From Asterionellopsis glacialis (Eukaryota; Bacillariophyta; Plagiogrammaphyceae; Rhaphoneidales; Asterionellopsidaceae): a stretch of 17,023 bases of DNA. Where the stretch lies: the NCBI GenBank assembly GCA_014885115.2, contig WKLE02004022.1, positions 1 to 17,023 of the forward strand, in the 5' to 3' direction. The position numbers and the translations under genes were made by a program. Positions 9,143-17,023 of the stretch are shown here, in pieces. How positions within the stretch are numbered: the stretch's first letter is position 1; every line of letters starts with the position of its first letter. A model generated the notes under the pieces. That model was not told the origin of the DNA. It did not search any database and worked only from the letters and a program-made list of their open reading frames with translations.

Positions 9143-9256
9143 AACTTGTTCATATAAACCTAAGAGTCTATATACATACATCAGCATGTAACAAACACCA
9201 ACTTGTTCATATAAACCTAAGAGGGTAAATATATACATTATTATGTAACAAATATC
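9143..9256. repeat. 57-bp tandem direct repeat, two copies
   Basis: Copies begin at 9143 and 9200. Both open with AACTTGTTCATATAAACC then TAAGAG, and both end in GTAACAAA with diverged middles. The repeat sits 26 bp after the hydrolase stop, so it probably lies in the 3' UTR, between two convergent genes. The first 23-24 bases are identical while the rest has drifted. Confidence 0.88.
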
Positions 9257-9339
9257 AATTGCTGTGTATACTTCGAGCAAAAAAAAACAAAATACTCCTG
9301 CTCTATTCTACACAACTGAAGGGTTGGGGTGTCCTTTTT

Positions 9340-10182
9340 TTAAATAATCTCAACTGTTTTACCCCCTTCATCACTATCATCATCTTCTTCTTCCTTTTCG
9401 ATTGCCGGAGTTGTAACGGGTGGCATAGCATCTTGTTTGAGTTTTTTCCTAACATGCATAACGGACATGGTTAAAATGGCTGCACCTCCAAGAATAATTA
9501 AAGGAATAAAAATTTTTCCAAACGTAGAAACTTCTTCTTTTTCTTTTTTACCGGAGTCTGTCAACTTGGAACTCTTGCTATGTTCACAGACTTCACCAAA
9601 AAAATCAGTATTGGAACAATCACAACTTCCATCACTTTTACAAGTAGACCCATTCAAACATTGTGATTTTTTACCCTCCGTACACTGTGTGAAGGAGACT
9701 TCACATAACCTGCCTTTCCAATCACCCTTGCAGTCACAGTAATAATCAGAAAATAAGGTTTCTGCTTCTTGTGCATGCACATCAGGTGAGTACATGCATG
9801 TTCCGGAGTTCTTGCATTTCAAAGGGCAGCTTTATGAAATAATATAGATGTAGAAAATGAAAATAAAATAAAAAAAAAGGAAGGTTGAAAAAAATATTCG
9901 TTAGTGGGCATGCATTCTTTTCCCTTTGATTATTACAACAGAGCTCCGAAATCATATATTCAAAACAAGTGCGACTTACTATACAGAACAATCAGGACCG
10001 GAATAACCAGTTTTACATTCACAATAGTTTTCAGTGCGTTCATTTGAATGAGAAAAATGTGTTGCATCGTTAGCACCAACTACGATGCACGTTCCATCAT
10101 TTTGACAATCTGCGTCTGAATCACAATGGAGTGCAGTTGCAAAGGGAAGTAAAAGAAACGAAAGGAATAGAAAAGACTTCAT
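9340..10182 (-). CDS. Type I membrane protein with EGF-like domains (two exons)
   Basis: Exon 1 is 10182-9980 and exon 2 is 9829-9340, joined across a 150-bp GT-AG intron in phase 2 to give 230 residues. Splicing creates the junction CSVYCPLKCKNSGTC, which restores a second EGF pattern and supports the model. A signal peptide occupies about residues 1-18. EGF-like domains follow at about 20-65 (NDGTC, YCECKTGYSGPDC), 69-110 (NSGTC, YYCDCKGDWKGRLC) and 117-149 (CLNGSTC, CDCS, GEVC). A Lys/Glu stalk leads to a membrane segment at about 173-194, and the cytosolic tail is acidic (EKEEEDDDSDE). A longer upstream reading from 10320 is possible but would put the signal peptide inside the protein, so Met at 10182 is chosen. 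Partners are unknown; adhesion or surface recognition is inference from domain type. It is divergent from the propeller gene. Confidence 0.88.
9830..9979 (-). other. Intron of the EGF-like gene
   Basis: The donor is GTAAGT at 9979 and the acceptor AG at 9831-9830 follows a pyrimidine-rich tract on the minus strand. Removal joins TA and C into a Tyr codon and completes the second EGF domain. Confidence 0.85.
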
Positions 10183-11031
10183 CGTAAAGGGTGATTTTCT
10201 TATGCTCGCGTTGTTCTTGTTGATTGAACGGAACGGCTCAAAGATCGATACCGCGTGTAATTGATATAAAGAGCAAGGATATCTATCTAGCTCAGCGGTC
10301 ACAGATATATGGATGACCAATATAAAAGAGATTGGACTCGTGGATTGTGGTGGACTGCAACTTCAAACACTTGCTGGTATGATTTCGCTTTCAACGCGTC
10401 TAAAGTGTTCACCTTAATCGCTGGGATAACGCGCGGAGATGTAGAGCTGTACCTGTTATATTAGTTATACTAACTAGGGACCTTATTCGTTTGCGTTGAA
10501 AAGCCTTTTTTCGGAGCCTGTCTCTCTTTCTTCTCCAAAAGTTCCGGTAGAAGCTTGGAAGTTATGGCCTTGTACGAGTCAAGAATAATGTCACTCTGAC
10601 AACCAGAAAATTCCAATTATCAAACGACTTAGGTATGAAATTTATTACCGACAAATCCTAATGGTATGTTTACCCGTAGAAATTAGTCTATCCAACATAA
10701 AACTGCTCAGAGAAAGATCATCTGTCAACGTTATTTCTGGTATGATCTTGTGTATGTACAATTCTAGGTTCAGAGAAACCTTGAGAATCTGATGCAAAAA
10801 CACTTGTCAGCTGGCATCTACGATCCGGTACTCAGTACGAAGAATCTACGTTTTTTTTGTATGGGCGGTCACAGGCGGGACCGGATCAATAATTTGCAAT
10901 CCGCAACCCTTGCGTATCAATATCCTACTAATATCTTCCTTCAATCTGCAGGAGTCTCAATCAAATACAGCATATAAAAAACCAAGCTTAGTTCATTTTC
11001 CCCCTCAACCCGAGAAACACACATCGCCAAA
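10183..11031. other. Divergent intergenic region between EGF and propeller genes
   Basis: About 850 bp hold no supported gene. The side near 11032 has a TATAAAAAA word (10973-10981) about 50 bp before the ATG, then a C-rich, A-rich leader; this is a reasonable core promoter for the propeller gene. Another TATAAAAG word is at 10321-10328. Small open frames, such as 10792-10977, have no protein-like features. Confidence 0.5.
10973..10981 (+). promoter_or_regulatory. Candidate TATA box of the propeller gene
   Basis: TATAAAAAA lies 50 bp upstream of ATG 11032. The spacing allows transcription start roughly 20-25 bp before the ATG. Inferred from the motif only. Confidence 0.45.
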
Positions 11032-12854
11032 ATGAAGATCACACAAGCCGCTCTTTGCCTATTGGCATCTGCCACGATTCCCACAGTTACTCAAGGTGTT
11101 CTTTATGGCGATGAACAATACCTTGATGTTCCTGGAGGAAAGTTCTGGGCATTCTACTCTGGAGGTGTTGCCATCATCGACCCTGAATCATGTAACGTAG
11201 AAAAAACGATTACCAAGGATCACGAAGACAATGACCTACCTGCAGGTTGGTCTGATGGTATCTATATGCAGTATGACGGATCCTCTGGCATGGAGGGATA
11301 CGTATTGATTAACTCGCGAATCAACACTGTCAACGCACAGGGAGATCGTGTTTCAAGTGTCATCGCTCTGTCCTCCACCGAAAGGAAGGTTGTATCTACC
11401 ATTGAAGTTGGACCCCGTGTCGTTCATTCCTACGGTGTCCACCCCCAAAATCAATTCTGGACGCATTCCGATGGTAATGGACACTTCTATGTTATTAATC
11501 TCGAAGATCTTTCCAAGCATGCAGGCAAGGTCCAAGCTCATGATGTCCTCCCATTCCATGGAAAGCTCCTTTGGGATGAAGATGGTAAACTTGGAGATCG
11601 TGGGTTTGCCACTTCTACTGGAGAACCATTCCTCTTCGAAATCAACTTGAAAGATGCTGTCTTGACAGAATCTTTTGATTACACTAACTATTTGGAATCA
11701 AAATCTGAATGTACAGGTCTTCATGCTATTGCGTATTCCTCCATGAACGAGCATGTTTATTGTGAATGTACCAATGGAGGTGGTATTCTTGAATTTGATG
11801 TGTCAAATGGAGGAATTTCATTTGTCCATCAACACCAAACTGCCACAGGCGCTCTCTACGAATTGCCTGATGGGTCATACGTTGTTGCTGCCAATAAGGG
11901 AAAATCTAAGCTCCACGTTTTTGAACCTAACGGAACTGGAATTAAGAGTTCGAATAAATATGATGTGGATGTTCCTGGAAACCCAAGCACTCCATCCTTT
12001 TTCCCTGTCGACAGCGATAATGAAAAGGCTGACTACATCGCATGCATGCCCTTAACAGAGAATGCCAATATGAACCAACGCAATGACAACGGTCCGCTTT
12101 GTGATTTCTGGACAGGTAGTTGCTCTGGAGCCAAAACGTAAGTTGTTCACGATTTTTGTTAGGAAGTTTTATATCTCAGTTGCATTATTTATATCTGATC
12201 CTTCCAACAACGTAACATTTTATTTCTGTTTTGATGTGATTTTCAAAATCTTGCAGTGCCAGCGATGTATCTCACGGTATTTGTTTGCATGAGGATGCTG
12301 CAGAAGAGAGAGCAGGTTCATTGAAACTCAAGCGTGTCACTGAAGCTGTTCCAAGTGACGATCCCGTTTGTTCTCGTTGTTCTAACCCAGACAACTTTGA
12401 AGACGGTTCCTGTGTGTGCACACCCAACTGTGGATATTGTGATGCTAACCCCAACATCGATACTTCAAAAGCTGGTGGTGTCACTTGTGTCGACCTAAAA
12501 GCAGTTGTAAATGATGGTCTTACCGAAGGCACACGCATCTTTAACACTGGTGCCGTCAAACAAGGTGCCGGATACGGTGGATCACCTGAATGTTCTTTCG
12601 GTAGGACTTACCGTAGTCACAAACGTGGTACCAAGTATGATGCCTCCGTTGCCAATTACCCCGAAAACTCTATTCAAATTGTCAACATGCAAACTCAGGA
12701 GAAGCACTGTCAAGTCGCTGTCGACGGATCTCCTGCAAGAGTAGTATATGTGCCCGATGAACCTGTGAAGGTAAACGAAGATTCAGGTGCAGCTAACAAA
12801 CTTAGTATGGTTGGACTCTTTGTTGCCGGATTCGCTGCATCTATGTTGCTTTAA
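11032..12854 (+). CDS. Secreted, probably GPI-anchored beta-propeller-like protein (two exons)
   Basis: Exon 1 is 11032-12137 and exon 2 is 12257-12854, joined in phase 2 to give 567 residues. Residues 1-22 are a clear signal peptide (MKITQAALCLLASATIPTVTQG). Residues about 25-350 have repeated short-strand segments such as GGVAIIDPESCNVEKTI, HGKLLWDEDGKLGDRG and GALYELPDGSYVVAANKGK, resembling YVTN/NHL-type beta-propellers. A Cys-rich patch follows at about 407-448 (CSRCSN, CVCTPNCGYC). The C-terminus is a hydrophobic segment with no cytosolic tail (about 549-567, ending FVAGFAASMLL) preceded by small residues, the pattern of a GPI-attachment signal. I do not recognise a named family. The A-rich ATG context and regular Lys/Gly codon choice suggest good expression. 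A surface binding or enzymatic role is possible but unproven. Confidence 0.88.
12138..12256 (+). other. Intron of the propeller-like gene
   Basis: The 119-bp intron has donor GTAAGT (12138) and acceptor TTGCAG (ends 12256). Splicing joins AC and T into a Thr codon, continuing the frame into HGICLHEDA and the Cys-rich region. Confidence 0.9.
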
Positions 12855-13126
12855 GCGAAAAGAGTAAAAACCTTGTAGTGCAGTGTTTGACATAAAGTAT
12901 TTTAAATGTATTTGTTATTATGCATTGCATTCAACGATATGTAATTCATTCAATGATTATTTATTACCTTCTTTTAGAATGTTTTCACTTTCCATATGCA
13001 ACATAGAATCTATGTCCAAGTCTTCAATACTGTTGGGTATGAAAATTCAATCATTAAAAGAATGTATGTTGATATGATTTTGCATTTTCAAAGTCCACTC
13101 AAAACATGCGTCTGCCAGATGAGCTG

Positions 13127-14038
13127 CTACAGCATTGCAGGAATAGTATTTAGCGGTGCTTTCTTTTGATTCTTTCTGAATGCACGTCGTTGTCGTCTTT
13201 CTTCTTGAATAACCCATCGTTCCGAATCATTCCACCCATTCTCGTATAATTTCATCAAATGTTTTGGTGAAGCTGATAATACAGCAAGACGTGCCAACTT
13301 TGTCAATTGCACAGACCATAGGGGATCTAACTCAGGACTGATACGATTGCAGTTTTTAGAATTTACAAAGCTAGGTACAATATCATGAGGAATTACTGAA
13401 ATAGTAATAGTCCTATCTACAATGGGTTGGTGATCATTGGGTGATGACGACATTAATGAATCATCTTTTACATTTTGGGGAACAGTGACATCCTTAAAGT
13501 CAGGACAACCAAACCTTTCCAAGGGAACTGAAAAGACACCATCGACTACAACACGTGGTAATAATTTTTCTCTACGTTTCACAGTACGGAACGGTCGATT
13601 TGTTAAGAAGTATGGAAACATACAAGAATCACATACCGCATCTACGAGACAATTTTTGGTATCAAATTTTGTTTGTAACACAGGTTTGTTTTGAGGGAAA
13701 AGTTCTCTATGTAATAATCCTACGACACCCTCTCGAGCATTGATAATTTCGTGAGCATCATGTTGTAAAAGAGTGTTCAATTCGCCTTGCAGTACAGGTA
13801 ATAAATTTCCATTTGCTAAAAATAATGGATCACACTTACTTGACACACGCATGGATGCATCAAGCGCTGTAAGAGGTGGTACACCTGCTGCATGTGAAGC
13901 GACAGCAATGGCACCTGCAGAAGATCCGGCAAGCGGTGTGGAGGAATTTATGTAACCATGTTGAGAAAGAGAAGCGAGAGCACCCAAATGGTACGGAAGG
14001 AGCAACCCCCCAGGAGAAAGCGAAAAGCCGATCCTCAT
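13127..14038 (-). CDS. Patatin-like phospholipase (short form)
   Basis: A 303-residue intronless protein that starts directly with the catalytic fold. GFSLSPGGLLLPYHLG (residues 4-19) is the oxyanion-loop region. The nucleophile elbow GSSAG has Ser40, and the Asp of the Ser-Asp dyad is Asp166 in VVDGVFSVP. Both are in the standard order, so the enzyme should be active as a lipid acyl hydrolase on phospholipid or galactolipid. There is no signal peptide or membrane segment, which suggests a cytosolic or peripherally bound protein; no transit peptide is visible. The C-terminal 60 residues are basic (EERRQRRAFRKNQKK). Natural substrate and pathway cannot be told. It is convergent with the propeller gene across about 270 bp. 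Confidence 0.9.
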   Translation of the reverse strand: MRIGFSLSPGGLLLPYHLGALASLSQHGYINSSTPLAGSSAGAIAVASHAAGVPPLTALDASMRVSSKCDPLFLANGNLLPVLQGELNTLLQHDAHEIINAREGVVGLLHRELFPQNKPVLQTKFDTKNCLVDAVCDSCMFPYFLTNRPFRTVKRREKLLPRVVVDGVFSVPLERFGCPDFKDVTVPQNVKDDSLMSSSPNDHQPIVDRTITISVIPHDIVPSFVNSKNCNRISPELDPLWSVQLTKLARLAVLSASPKHLMKLYENGWNDSERWVIQEERRQRRAFRKNQKKAPLNTIPAML

Positions 14039-14668
14039 TGTTTCCTCTGGTGATACATCAAACGATGTCGTCTGGTATTTTTACTGTATTTTTCTAGAGA
14101 AGATTTGAGATAAACTAAACATCTTTGTTGATGTCTTTGGTGTCGTCGGCATGTTCACACTACAGTAACTGAATGTCTCAGGTACGTTAGACCTGAATTG
14201 TTATTTAACTACCTGTAGTCCTACCTGGTAAGAGCTCGTAGTTGTGTCGAGAACGACACGAGAGTCTCAGAAAAAGTGTCAATCAAATCTGTCCGCGCTA
14301 AAATTTGCTTCATAGAGGGTATCTCCCCTCCATGCGTTTCCTTCGACAAGTTCCAGTAAGATACGATCGAAAGTGTTTATCATTTTAGCATTAGAGCTAG
14401 CTCTACCGGCAGGACTACGTTTGTGCGAACTTGTGCGCACAAATTTTTGTTTTTTTGGCGCACGGCCAGTCAAAAGATATATTTTTCTAACTTTTCGTCT
14501 TTTCATCATTCTGCGCCCTCTCGGCCGATGGGTCTTGTGGAAAAGAATCCAAAAAACATCATACTAAAATATAAGCTAAGGAAGCTTTTGTTGTTGTTGT
14601 TTTCGCTTTGCTTGTTATCGATCAAAACTGGTCTTGCTTCCGCATTCGACCTTCACGAGGTTTTTAAA
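14039..14668. other. Divergent intergenic region and putative AlgH leader
   Basis: The interval lies between the patatin start and the preferred AlgH start. It includes CTACCTGGTA (14221-14230) with AGTCCTACC words, and a hairpin-like GTGTCG-AGAA-CGACAC at 14244-14259. The segment 14580-14640 is pyrimidine-rich, typical of a leader, yet in the AlgH frame it also reads as a signal peptide (see the AlgH entry). No separate gene is supported. Confidence 0.5.
14221..14230. repeat. CTACCTGGTA palindromic-family word, copy in patatin/AlgH spacer
   Basis: This is the core 10-mer of the dispersed family also found at 4658-4667 (reverse), 16593-16602 (reverse), 16726, 16765 and 16826. Here it follows AGTCCTACC-type sequence, as it does near 4620. 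Confidence 0.65.
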
Positions 14669-15451
14669 ATGATGAAAGCAGTAATTTTCACTGTCATATG
14701 CTTCTTCGGAATGTTAATGTCAAATTCTGTCGTCAAAGCATTTTGTTCCAAGATGCATCAAAACTCTAAACACTTCCTTCCAAGAACAATGCAAGCAAGA
14801 AATGAGAAACCGGCATTTTTCATGTCGTCATCATCATCTGAAGAGAATGTTGGTAACGAACAAGATGATTCTTCAGATTACTTTCGTTTTTTGGGACGTG
14901 GCGAAAATGCATTAGTACGACCTGGCGTAGTCTTGGTAGCTCCTCTTCATGAATATAATCATTTTTTAATGAAGTCGGCAGTCTTTATCCATGCTATGGG
15001 CGTCAATGATTACGACGAATATGTTATTCGGGGTGTCATTATAGACCATCCAACACCCTTTACTATGTCAGAAATGGCGAATGTACAGGGACCATTGGGT
15101 GAAAATTTATTATATCGTGGTGGTGAAGTTGGTACAGATTCTGCCATGATGTTACATAGTATTCCGGGGGTGTCCAAAAGTGAAGAAATTGGAACATCGG
15201 GAGTATATGAGGGTGGATTACAAGCCGCGTCCGACCTATGCAGTACAGGAACAGTTGAGACGGACAAGTTTAAATTTTTCTTTCAATTTACAGAATGGAC
15301 TGAAACTCAACTAGAAAACATGTTGGCTGAAGTAGATAGTAATGGTGATGCTTGGGCTTCGGTTGAAGTTTCCTCTGATTTGATTTTAAGCTGTGATTTG
15401 GATAGAGGCGATGCATGGTCAAGTCTTCGAAATCGAATTCAACAAATGTAG
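14669..15451 (+). CDS. YqgE/AlgH (UPF0301, DUF179) family protein, probably plastid-targeted
   Basis: From ATG 14669 the product is 260 residues. It starts with a signal peptide (MMKAVIFTVICFFGMLMSNSV) ending VKA|FCS, which matches the A|F cleavage motif of diatom bipartite plastid targeting, followed by a Ser/Lys/Arg/Asn-rich transit-like stretch. The UPF0301 domain begins around FRFLGRGENALVRPGVVLVA and continues through AVFIHAMGVNDYDEYVIRG and LLYRGGEVGTDSAMML, with the family's Gly-rich and RGG features. The protein ends NRIQQM. An in-frame extension upstream offers starts at 14528 and 14423. The former adds a second Leu-rich signal-like segment ending ASA|F. I prefer 14669 for its A-rich context, but the choice is unsure. 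The exact molecular role of the family is not established. Confidence 0.85.
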   Translation: MMKAVIFTVICFFGMLMSNSVVKAFCSKMHQNSKHFLPRTMQARNEKPAFFMSSSSSEENVGNEQDDSSDYFRFLGRGENALVRPGVVLVAPLHEYNHFLMKSAVFIHAMGVNDYDEYVIRGVIIDHPTPFTMSEMANVQGPLGENLLYRGGEVGTDSAMMLHSIPGVSKSEEIGTSGVYEGGLQAASDLCSTGTVETDKFKFFFQFTEWTETQLENMLAEVDSNGDAWASVEVSSDLILSCDLDRGDAWSSLRNRIQQM

Positions 15452-15746
15452 TTATAACAAAAAACCCAATCTACACAAGCCGTAAAATATACTATGTTCA
15501 TGAAATTCATTTTTATTATTTTTGCAAGTAAAATAGATTGATGTGCATTCCAACACCAAATGCAATGTCGACTCTCTACGTGTAGATTATGAAAGAACTC
15601 CAATTTGTGTCATCTCTGGAACAAATGGATGCGGGGTATGGATTAAAGAAAGATGCCGCGAAATTATTTTGTTAAAAGTTGAAGGGAATTGAAGCACCGA
15701 TTGCAGGTAAAAGGCAACAGTAGAATGCAAAATTATCTTGCCGGTC

Positions 15747-16484
15747 TTATTTTTCAATGTAGAAAATCTTTTGATCCTCAGGTGTATCTTCCTGGAGAAG
15801 ATTCTTGACAACATCCATGATAGATTCGATAGACCTGTTGGCCATGACATTGTGGAATCTTTCTCTACGCACTTGAACACCACCTACACGTTCTAATCGT
15901 TGAATAAGATTATCAAGTTCTCCTTCATCCATATTGAAATCACCATCGGTATCACACCTCAAAATGACACTTAATAAGTTTTGTAATACATTCGCTTGGT
16001 GATTTTCTCTCATCTTTTCAAGGATTTCACGGTTTTCCTTAACTTGTTCTTCAAAGGCGCCGACGTTCTGACCCTGTGTATTGGTAATAACCTGAAGCGC
16101 TTCATCAATTTCTTCCAAATGTTCAACCGAGGACCCCAAATCCTTAATATTTGCAGCAAGACGTTCGTTTTCGGCCTGAAGTCTGTTCACTTCCGCTTCC
16201 ACGGCCTCGTGAGTCTCCTTGAGAGCCGCAATGTCTGTCAAACGGGTTTGTTGATAGTATGCGTAAGGACCAATGATAGCGGACAAAATACCAGCGACAA
16301 AGACAATTGCGCTTTGTTCCACAATAATGGCAGCTACAGCTGTCCCAACGGCACAACCAGCTACAATGCCTGCAATACGTTCACGTGGAGTCGTTTCTGC
16401 GATTGGTTTGAGTGGACCCCGATCTTCAGGTGTTTCCGGAAGACCTTCACCTGTTTCGACGTCAAAGGGTTGTGGAGTAGCCAT
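15747..16484 (-). CDS. Small membrane protein with coiled coil and EF-hand
   Basis: A 245-residue intronless protein. The N-terminal 35 residues are acidic and proline-rich. Two hydrophobic segments (about 38-53 and 56-77) with a short connection could form a membrane hairpin. Residues about 85-170 are strongly heptad-like and rich in Glu/Leu/Asn, suggesting a coiled coil. The loop DTDGDFNMDEGE at 178-189 fits a canonical 12-residue EF-hand (Asp at 1, 3, 5, Asn 7, Asp 9, Glu 12). It is the only clear calcium loop in the protein; a partner hand is not visible. The likely role is calcium-responsive membrane scaffolding, but this is inference. I do not recognise a named homologue. Confidence 0.85.
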   Translation of the reverse strand: MATPQPFDVETGEGLPETPEDRGPLKPIAETTPRERIAGIVAGCAVGTAVAAIIVEQSAIVFVAGILSAIIGPYAYYQQTRLTDIAALKETHEAVEAEVNRLQAENERLAANIKDLGSSVEHLEEIDEALQVITNTQGQNVGAFEEQVKENREILEKMRENHQANVLQNLLSVILRCDTDGDFNMDEGELDNLIQRLERVGGVQVRRERFHNVMANRSIESIMDVVKNLLQEDTPEDQKIFYIEK

Positions 16485-17023
16485 GGTCGGTGTCTACAGG
16501 TCTAGGACTAGAGGAGATGTGGATGAGGATGGAAATGGAAATGGATCTTGAAAATTCGCTTTATCTTTATGTTCGCTGCCGGGACCTATGACTACCAGGT
16601 AGTCTCTAGGTCCTACAAGACTGCTTCTGATAGGTAAAGGTAGGACCCGCCTCTCTCTAGAGAGCTCTAGCTAGAGAGGTCCTCTACCGGTAAGGACCGG
16701 GACCTAACGGTAGGACTAGAGAGGACTACCTGGTACCTGGTACCAGGGTACCTAAGTAGGACCTCTACCTGGTACCTGGTACTGGTACCAGTTACCTGGT
16801 ACTGTACTAGAGGGTCCTACCGTACCTACCTGGTAGGGGTCTTCTTACGATCAGTTTCCCCCGAGCCCAACATTAGAGAAATAAGGTTACTATGGGATAA
16901 AGAGTACTCTAGAAAAATCCATCTAAAATCATGTTCCGGTCCCCAATTTTCAGGAACACATCCATTTTCCAGTGGCTCTTACGCGGTGCTGGTGGACCCT
17001 TTAGGTCCCCTATTTGGTAGGAT
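16485..17023. other. Gene-free, palindrome-dense tract
   Basis: No coding region is supported. The tract lies upstream of the EF-hand gene. From about 16585 to 16850 it is built mainly from TACC/GGTA, CTAG and GTAC words. Perfect palindromes include ACTACCAGGTAGT (16591-16603), CTCTCTAGAGAG (16653-16664), CTCTAGCTAGAG (16665-16676), TACCGGTA (16685-16692), CCTGGTACCAGG (16736-16747) and ACTGGTACCAGT (16781-16792). At the edge, GGACC-(5)-GGTCC lies at 16994-17008. From 16860 on I see no other feature. Confidence 0.6.
16591..16840. repeat. Palindrome cluster of the CTACCTGGTA family
   Basis: At least six perfect palindromes of 8-13 bases plus four copies of CTACCTGGTA or its complement occur within about 250 bp. 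No terminal inverted repeats, target duplications or coding capacity are visible, so it is not called a transposon. A low-complexity expansion or a regulatory array remain possible. Confidence 0.7.

Noticed and set aside
9259..9474. Plus-strand frames over the EGF gene (9259-9474, 9437-9742)
   Set aside because: They are antisense shadows of an exon with clear EGF, membrane and acidic-tail features on the minus strand.
10183..10320. N-terminal extension of the EGF protein
   Set aside because: It would place a clear signal peptide about 46 residues inside the protein; Met at 10182 is the better start.
10792..10977. A 61-codon frame in the EGF/propeller spacer
   Set aside because: Short, no motif, and it runs into the presumed core promoter with the TATA word.
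12883..13077. A 64-codon frame after the propeller gene
   Set aside because: AT-rich 3' region with no protein features; likely 3' UTR.
14279..14509. A basic 76-codon minus-strand frame opposite the AlgH leader
   Set aside because: No family resemblance; it lies opposite another frame and has low-complexity Lys/Arg composition.
16591..16840. Palindrome cluster as a CRISPR array or transposon
   Set aside because: There are no regularly spaced spacers, no terminal inverted repeats with target duplication, and no coding region; the host is eukaryotic.

Overview
The window is eukaryotic nuclear DNA, most likely from a diatom. The evidence is short GT-AG introns of about 80-150 bp, a large proline/threonine-linked beta-helix surface protein of a type common in diatoms, and an N-terminal signal peptide ending in an AF-type cleavage motif (bipartite plastid targeting of red-plastid algae). 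The genes are compact and often intronless, with monocistronic spacing on both strands. I cannot assign the species from the sequence alone; a pennate diatom is a guess.

Layout: (1) Positions 1-3262, plus strand: the 3' part of a multi-exon gene for a secreted repetitive beta-helix protein with a long PT-rich tail. (2) 3443-4414, minus: a broken kinesin motor (pseudogene). (3) 4418-5197: gene-free, with short palindromes. (4) 5198-7378, minus: a TMTC-like polytopic O-mannosyltransferase with C-terminal TPRs. (5) 7875-9116, plus: a membrane-anchored HSL-family alpha/beta hydrolase, divergent from TMTC. (6) 9340-10182, minus: a two-exon type I membrane protein with EGF-like domains. (7) 11032-12854, plus: a two-exon secreted, probably GPI-anchored, beta-propeller-like protein. 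(8) 13127-14038, minus: a short patatin-like lipase. (9) 14669-15451, plus (possible starts at 14528 or 14423): a YqgE/AlgH (UPF0301) protein, probably plastid-targeted. (10) 15747-16484, minus: a small membrane protein with coiled coil and EF-hand. (11) 16485-17023: a palindrome-dense gene-free tract sharing words with other intergenic regions in the window.

There is no operon-like linkage. Loosely, four products enter or act in the secretory pathway (beta-helix PT protein, TMTC glycosyltransferase, EGF protein, propeller protein), and two are predicted lipid or ester hydrolases. TMTC enzymes O-mannosylate Ser/Thr in the ER lumen, so the Thr/Ser-rich surface proteins are conceivable substrates, but this is inference from family knowledge and proximity only.

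The most interesting points are the tandem three-exon module duplication with all phase-0 introns in the beta-helix gene, the dispersed CTACCTGGTA palindrome family, the two stacked signal-peptide/AF motifs in the AlgH gene, and the kinesin pseudogene with offsetting frameshifts.
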